From: Pseudarthrobacter phenanthrenivorans | GTDB lineage: Bacteria > Actinomycetota > Actinomycetes > Actinomycetales > Micrococcaceae | Direction: 5' to 3' | Assembly: GCF_000813845.1 (NCBI RefSeq) | Contig: NZ_JWTB01000042.1 | Coordinates: 1 to 64,000 of the forward strand | DNA: 64,000 nucleotides | Part shown: one piece after another, positions 62,673 through 64,000 of the stretch | How positions within the stretch are numbered: the first letter of the stretch is position 1 | Layout of the letters: each line of letters starts with the position of its first letter | Made by a program: the position numbers and the translations under genes | The notes under the pieces: model-generated | Told to the model about the DNA's origin: nothing | Seen by the model: the letters and a program-made list of their open reading frames with translations, nothing else | The model's database searches: none

Positions 62673-62696
62673 GCTGGTTTAAGGGGAATTCCAGCG

Positions 62697-63134
62697 TCAG
62701 GAGAGTCCGGGCCCGGCGCTGCCGCCCTGCGGGTTGTCCCTGAGGTCGCGCAGTTCCTGCAGCAGCCTCAGCTGCTCGGCATTAATGTTCATGAGCATTT
62801 CGATCTGCGCGGCAGCGCGGACATCCGTCTCGTAGTCATGCTGGGCCATGGCTGAGGCGATGGCGTCCTGTCGCTTCGCCGCAATGAGCAGGATCGCACC
62901 CTGGAGGCCGGCCAGCATGGACAGGAAAAGGTTCAGCAGGATGTAGGGGTAGGGATCCCAGGCCCGGCTGGCCAGGACGAACGAGTTCACCGCCGCCCAC
63001 AGCCCCATGGAACCCACGAAAATGCCCACAAACGGCCAGCTGCCCATGCCGTTCCGCAGGGTATCCGCCGCCCGGTCACCTGCGCTGAGGCCTTCTTTGT
63101 GCCGCCGGTGCCAGTTCATTCTCATCTCCGCCAT
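62697..63134 (-). CDS. DUF1003 membrane protein
   Basis: 145 residues. DUF1003 hallmark: a GSWPFVGIFVGSMGLW first helix, DPYPYILLNLFLSMLAGLQG second helix with the NL.LS core, then KRQDAIASAMAQHDYETD. The C-terminal half is a coiled-coil-like charged helix. Function unknown. Convergent with csbD. Confidence 0.9.
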   Translation of the reverse strand: MAEMRMNWHRRHKEGLSAGDRAADTLRNGMGSWPFVGIFVGSMGLWAAVNSFVLASRAWDPYPYILLNLFLSMLAGLQGAILLIAAKRQDAIASAMAQHDYETDVRAAAQIEMLMNINAEQLRLLQELRDLRDNPQGGSAGPGLS

Positions 63135-63171
63135 GGCCCCAGAATATGTCCTGGCTCCACAGCGGAGGCGG

Positions 63172-63846
63172 CTAATGGATGAGTCCGGATACCAGGTTGA
63201 TGGTGGTGGCCAGCACGATGGCGCCGAGGAGGTAGGACAGGAGCGCCTGCCGCAGGACCGTGGAACGGATCGCCCTGGTTTTCAGGTCGGTGTCCGAGAC
63301 CTGGAACGTCATGCCCACCGTGAACGCCAGATAGGCAAAGTCCGCATAGCTGGGCGGCTCATCCTCATTGAAGTCGACACCGGTACCGCCCTGGTAATAG
63401 ATGGCGGCATACCGCAGGGTGAAGAGCGTGTGCACCAGGAACCAGGACAGGGCGATGCTGCCCAGCGCCATGGCAACGGTCGCATCCTTGGTCAGGCCCT
63501 GGGCGCTGGAGGCATCCAGCAGGATCAGTCCCACCCCGGCAAAGCTGGCCACGGTGGCCGTAAGGACCAGGGCGTCGGAGAACACACGGCCCGGGTCCTC
63601 CCTCCGGGCATGGGCAGCCGTGGCGGCCGGACCAAGGCGGCCGATGACGCTCCACACCCAGACCAGGTAAGTGGCCGAGGAAGCAGCCCAGCCAGCGGCG
63701 GGGGCATACTGCCAGCTGCCCAGCAATCCCACCCCCAGCGCCGCCAGGAGTCCGACGGCGAGCATCACCAGCACCCGCAGGCGGGAGTGGTGCGCCCGGG
63801 AGTTGTAGTTGCGGTGCTGTTCAGCCGTGGCCGGGACGCGGTTCAT
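63172..63846 (-). CDS. DUF1345 membrane protein
   Basis: 224-residue inner-membrane protein with about six helices. The segment NEDEPPSYADFAYLAFTVGMTFQVSDTDL (shown in part by position 155-183) is the DUF1345 signature. Function unknown. The start at 63846 was chosen as the first methionine after the divergent palindrome; an extension to 63999 would run through the promoter region. Confidence 0.88.
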   Translation of the reverse strand: MNRVPATAEQHRNYNSRAHHSRLRVLVMLAVGLLAALGVGLLGSWQYAPAAGWAASSATYLVWVWSVIGRLGPAATAAHARREDPGRVFSDALVLTATVASFAGVGLILLDASSAQGLTKDATVAMALGSIALSWFLVHTLFTLRYAAIYYQGGTGVDFNEDEPPSYADFAYLAFTVGMTFQVSDTDLKTRAIRSTVLRQALLSYLLGAIVLATTINLVSGLIH

Positions 63847-63892
63847 GGCCTGATCATGGCATGGGAGCCTTGGGGCAGGCTGGCAAAGCAAG

Positions 63893-63925
63893 AACTTTAT
63901 TTTCGCCAGCCGTTGAAAATAAGTT
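63893..63925. promoter_or_regulatory. AT-rich palindrome at right-edge divergent gap
   Basis: AACTTTATTTTC (63893-63904) and GAAAATAAGTT (63915-63925) form 11-base arms with one bulged T and a 10-base spacer, in otherwise GC-rich DNA. It lies between divergent DUF1345 and the gene starting at 63981 and looks like an operator. Its half-site TTATTTTC is also in the left arm of the operator at 61672-61682. Confidence 0.5.
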
Positions 63926-63980
63926 CCGGTGCGGTTAATCTGGGTGGACTGTGTCCCACGACACAACCGGGGGAACCGCC

Positions 63981-64000
63981 ATGCTGCAGCCCGTCGCAAG
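63981..64000 (+). CDS. start of a gene cut by the window edge
   Basis: ATG at 63981 preceded by GGGGGAA six bases upstream; only six codons (MLQPVA) are inside the window. No function can be given. Confidence 0.4.

Noticed and set aside
1-64000. Genomic island or prophage
   Set aside because: No integrase, transposase, phage gene, tRNA boundary or clear composition shift was seen; the region reads as core and lifestyle genes.

Overview
The window is high-GC chromosomal DNA of an actinobacterium, most like the Arthrobacter/Pseudarthrobacter group of the Micrococcaceae. The basis is a mycothiol-dependent formaldehyde dehydrogenase, the purF-purM-DUF3073 neighbourhood, a clpB preceded by a HAIR-type repeat, many GTG/TTG starts with 4-base ATGA/GTGA overlaps, and a copper amine oxidase whose catalytic residues fall at the numbers I recall for the Arthrobacter globiformis enzyme (Asp298, Tyr382, His431, His433, His592). 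I see no transposase, integrase, phage gene, CRISPR array, rRNA or tRNA. Genus assignment is inference.

Layout. 0.1-4.4 kb (minus strand): one-carbon block of mycothiol formaldehyde dehydrogenase, a metallo-beta-lactamase-fold hydrolase and a YdeP-type molybdopterin oxidoreductase. 4.6-10.2 kb: small membrane protein, purF-purM, a VOC protein, DUF3073, a Septum_form protein. 10.2-12.9 kb: clpB. 13.0-16.7 kb: molybdate regulator and ABC transporter operon, interrupted by an SRPBCC gene. 16.8-20.8 kb: DUF4031-HD fusion, ComB-like protein, VOC, YccF, trpF, hutD. 20.7-29.0 kb: a sugar operon (solute-binding protein, two permeases, ATPase, GH63 glucosylglycerate hydrolase-like enzyme, Gfo/Idh oxidoreductase) opposite a ROK regulator. 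29.0-30.4 kb: a guanidine-III riboswitch, an SMR exporter pair and a P-loop kinase. 30.5-40 kb: aldo-keto reductase, ABM monooxygenase, a second MBL protein, DEAD-box helicase, methyltransferase, two MFS transporters, trmB.

39.9-43.5 kb holds an orphan WXG100-headed protein with a small partner, a DUF1206 protein and an SRPBCC protein. 43.5-47.7 kb holds two adjacent ECF sigma/anti-sigma modules, each next to an exported protein and each with a visible promoter-like motif. 47.9-53.8 kb: DMP19-like protein, SWIM/SNF2 ATPase, then a 19-bp-period repeat array in front of a GH43-like gene. 54-59.2 kb: ammonium transporter, then Gfo/Idh-ThuA-cupin-epimerase sugar genes. 59.2-62.4 kb: copper amine oxidase with a His-rich membrane protein and a divergent TetR regulator sharing a palindromic operator. 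62.4-64 kb: CsbD, DUF1003, DUF1345 and the start of a further gene.

Functional links. The molybdate transporter could supply the Mo enzyme that would oxidise formate produced by the formaldehyde pathway. The riboswitch assigns the SMR pair to guanidinium export. The least described features are the orphan WXG100 pair, the two ECF modules with their motifs, the 19-bp array with a hairpin over the next ribosome binding site, and the long hairpins at 7849-7904 and 41968-41999. All similarity statements are from reading the sequence; no database search was run.
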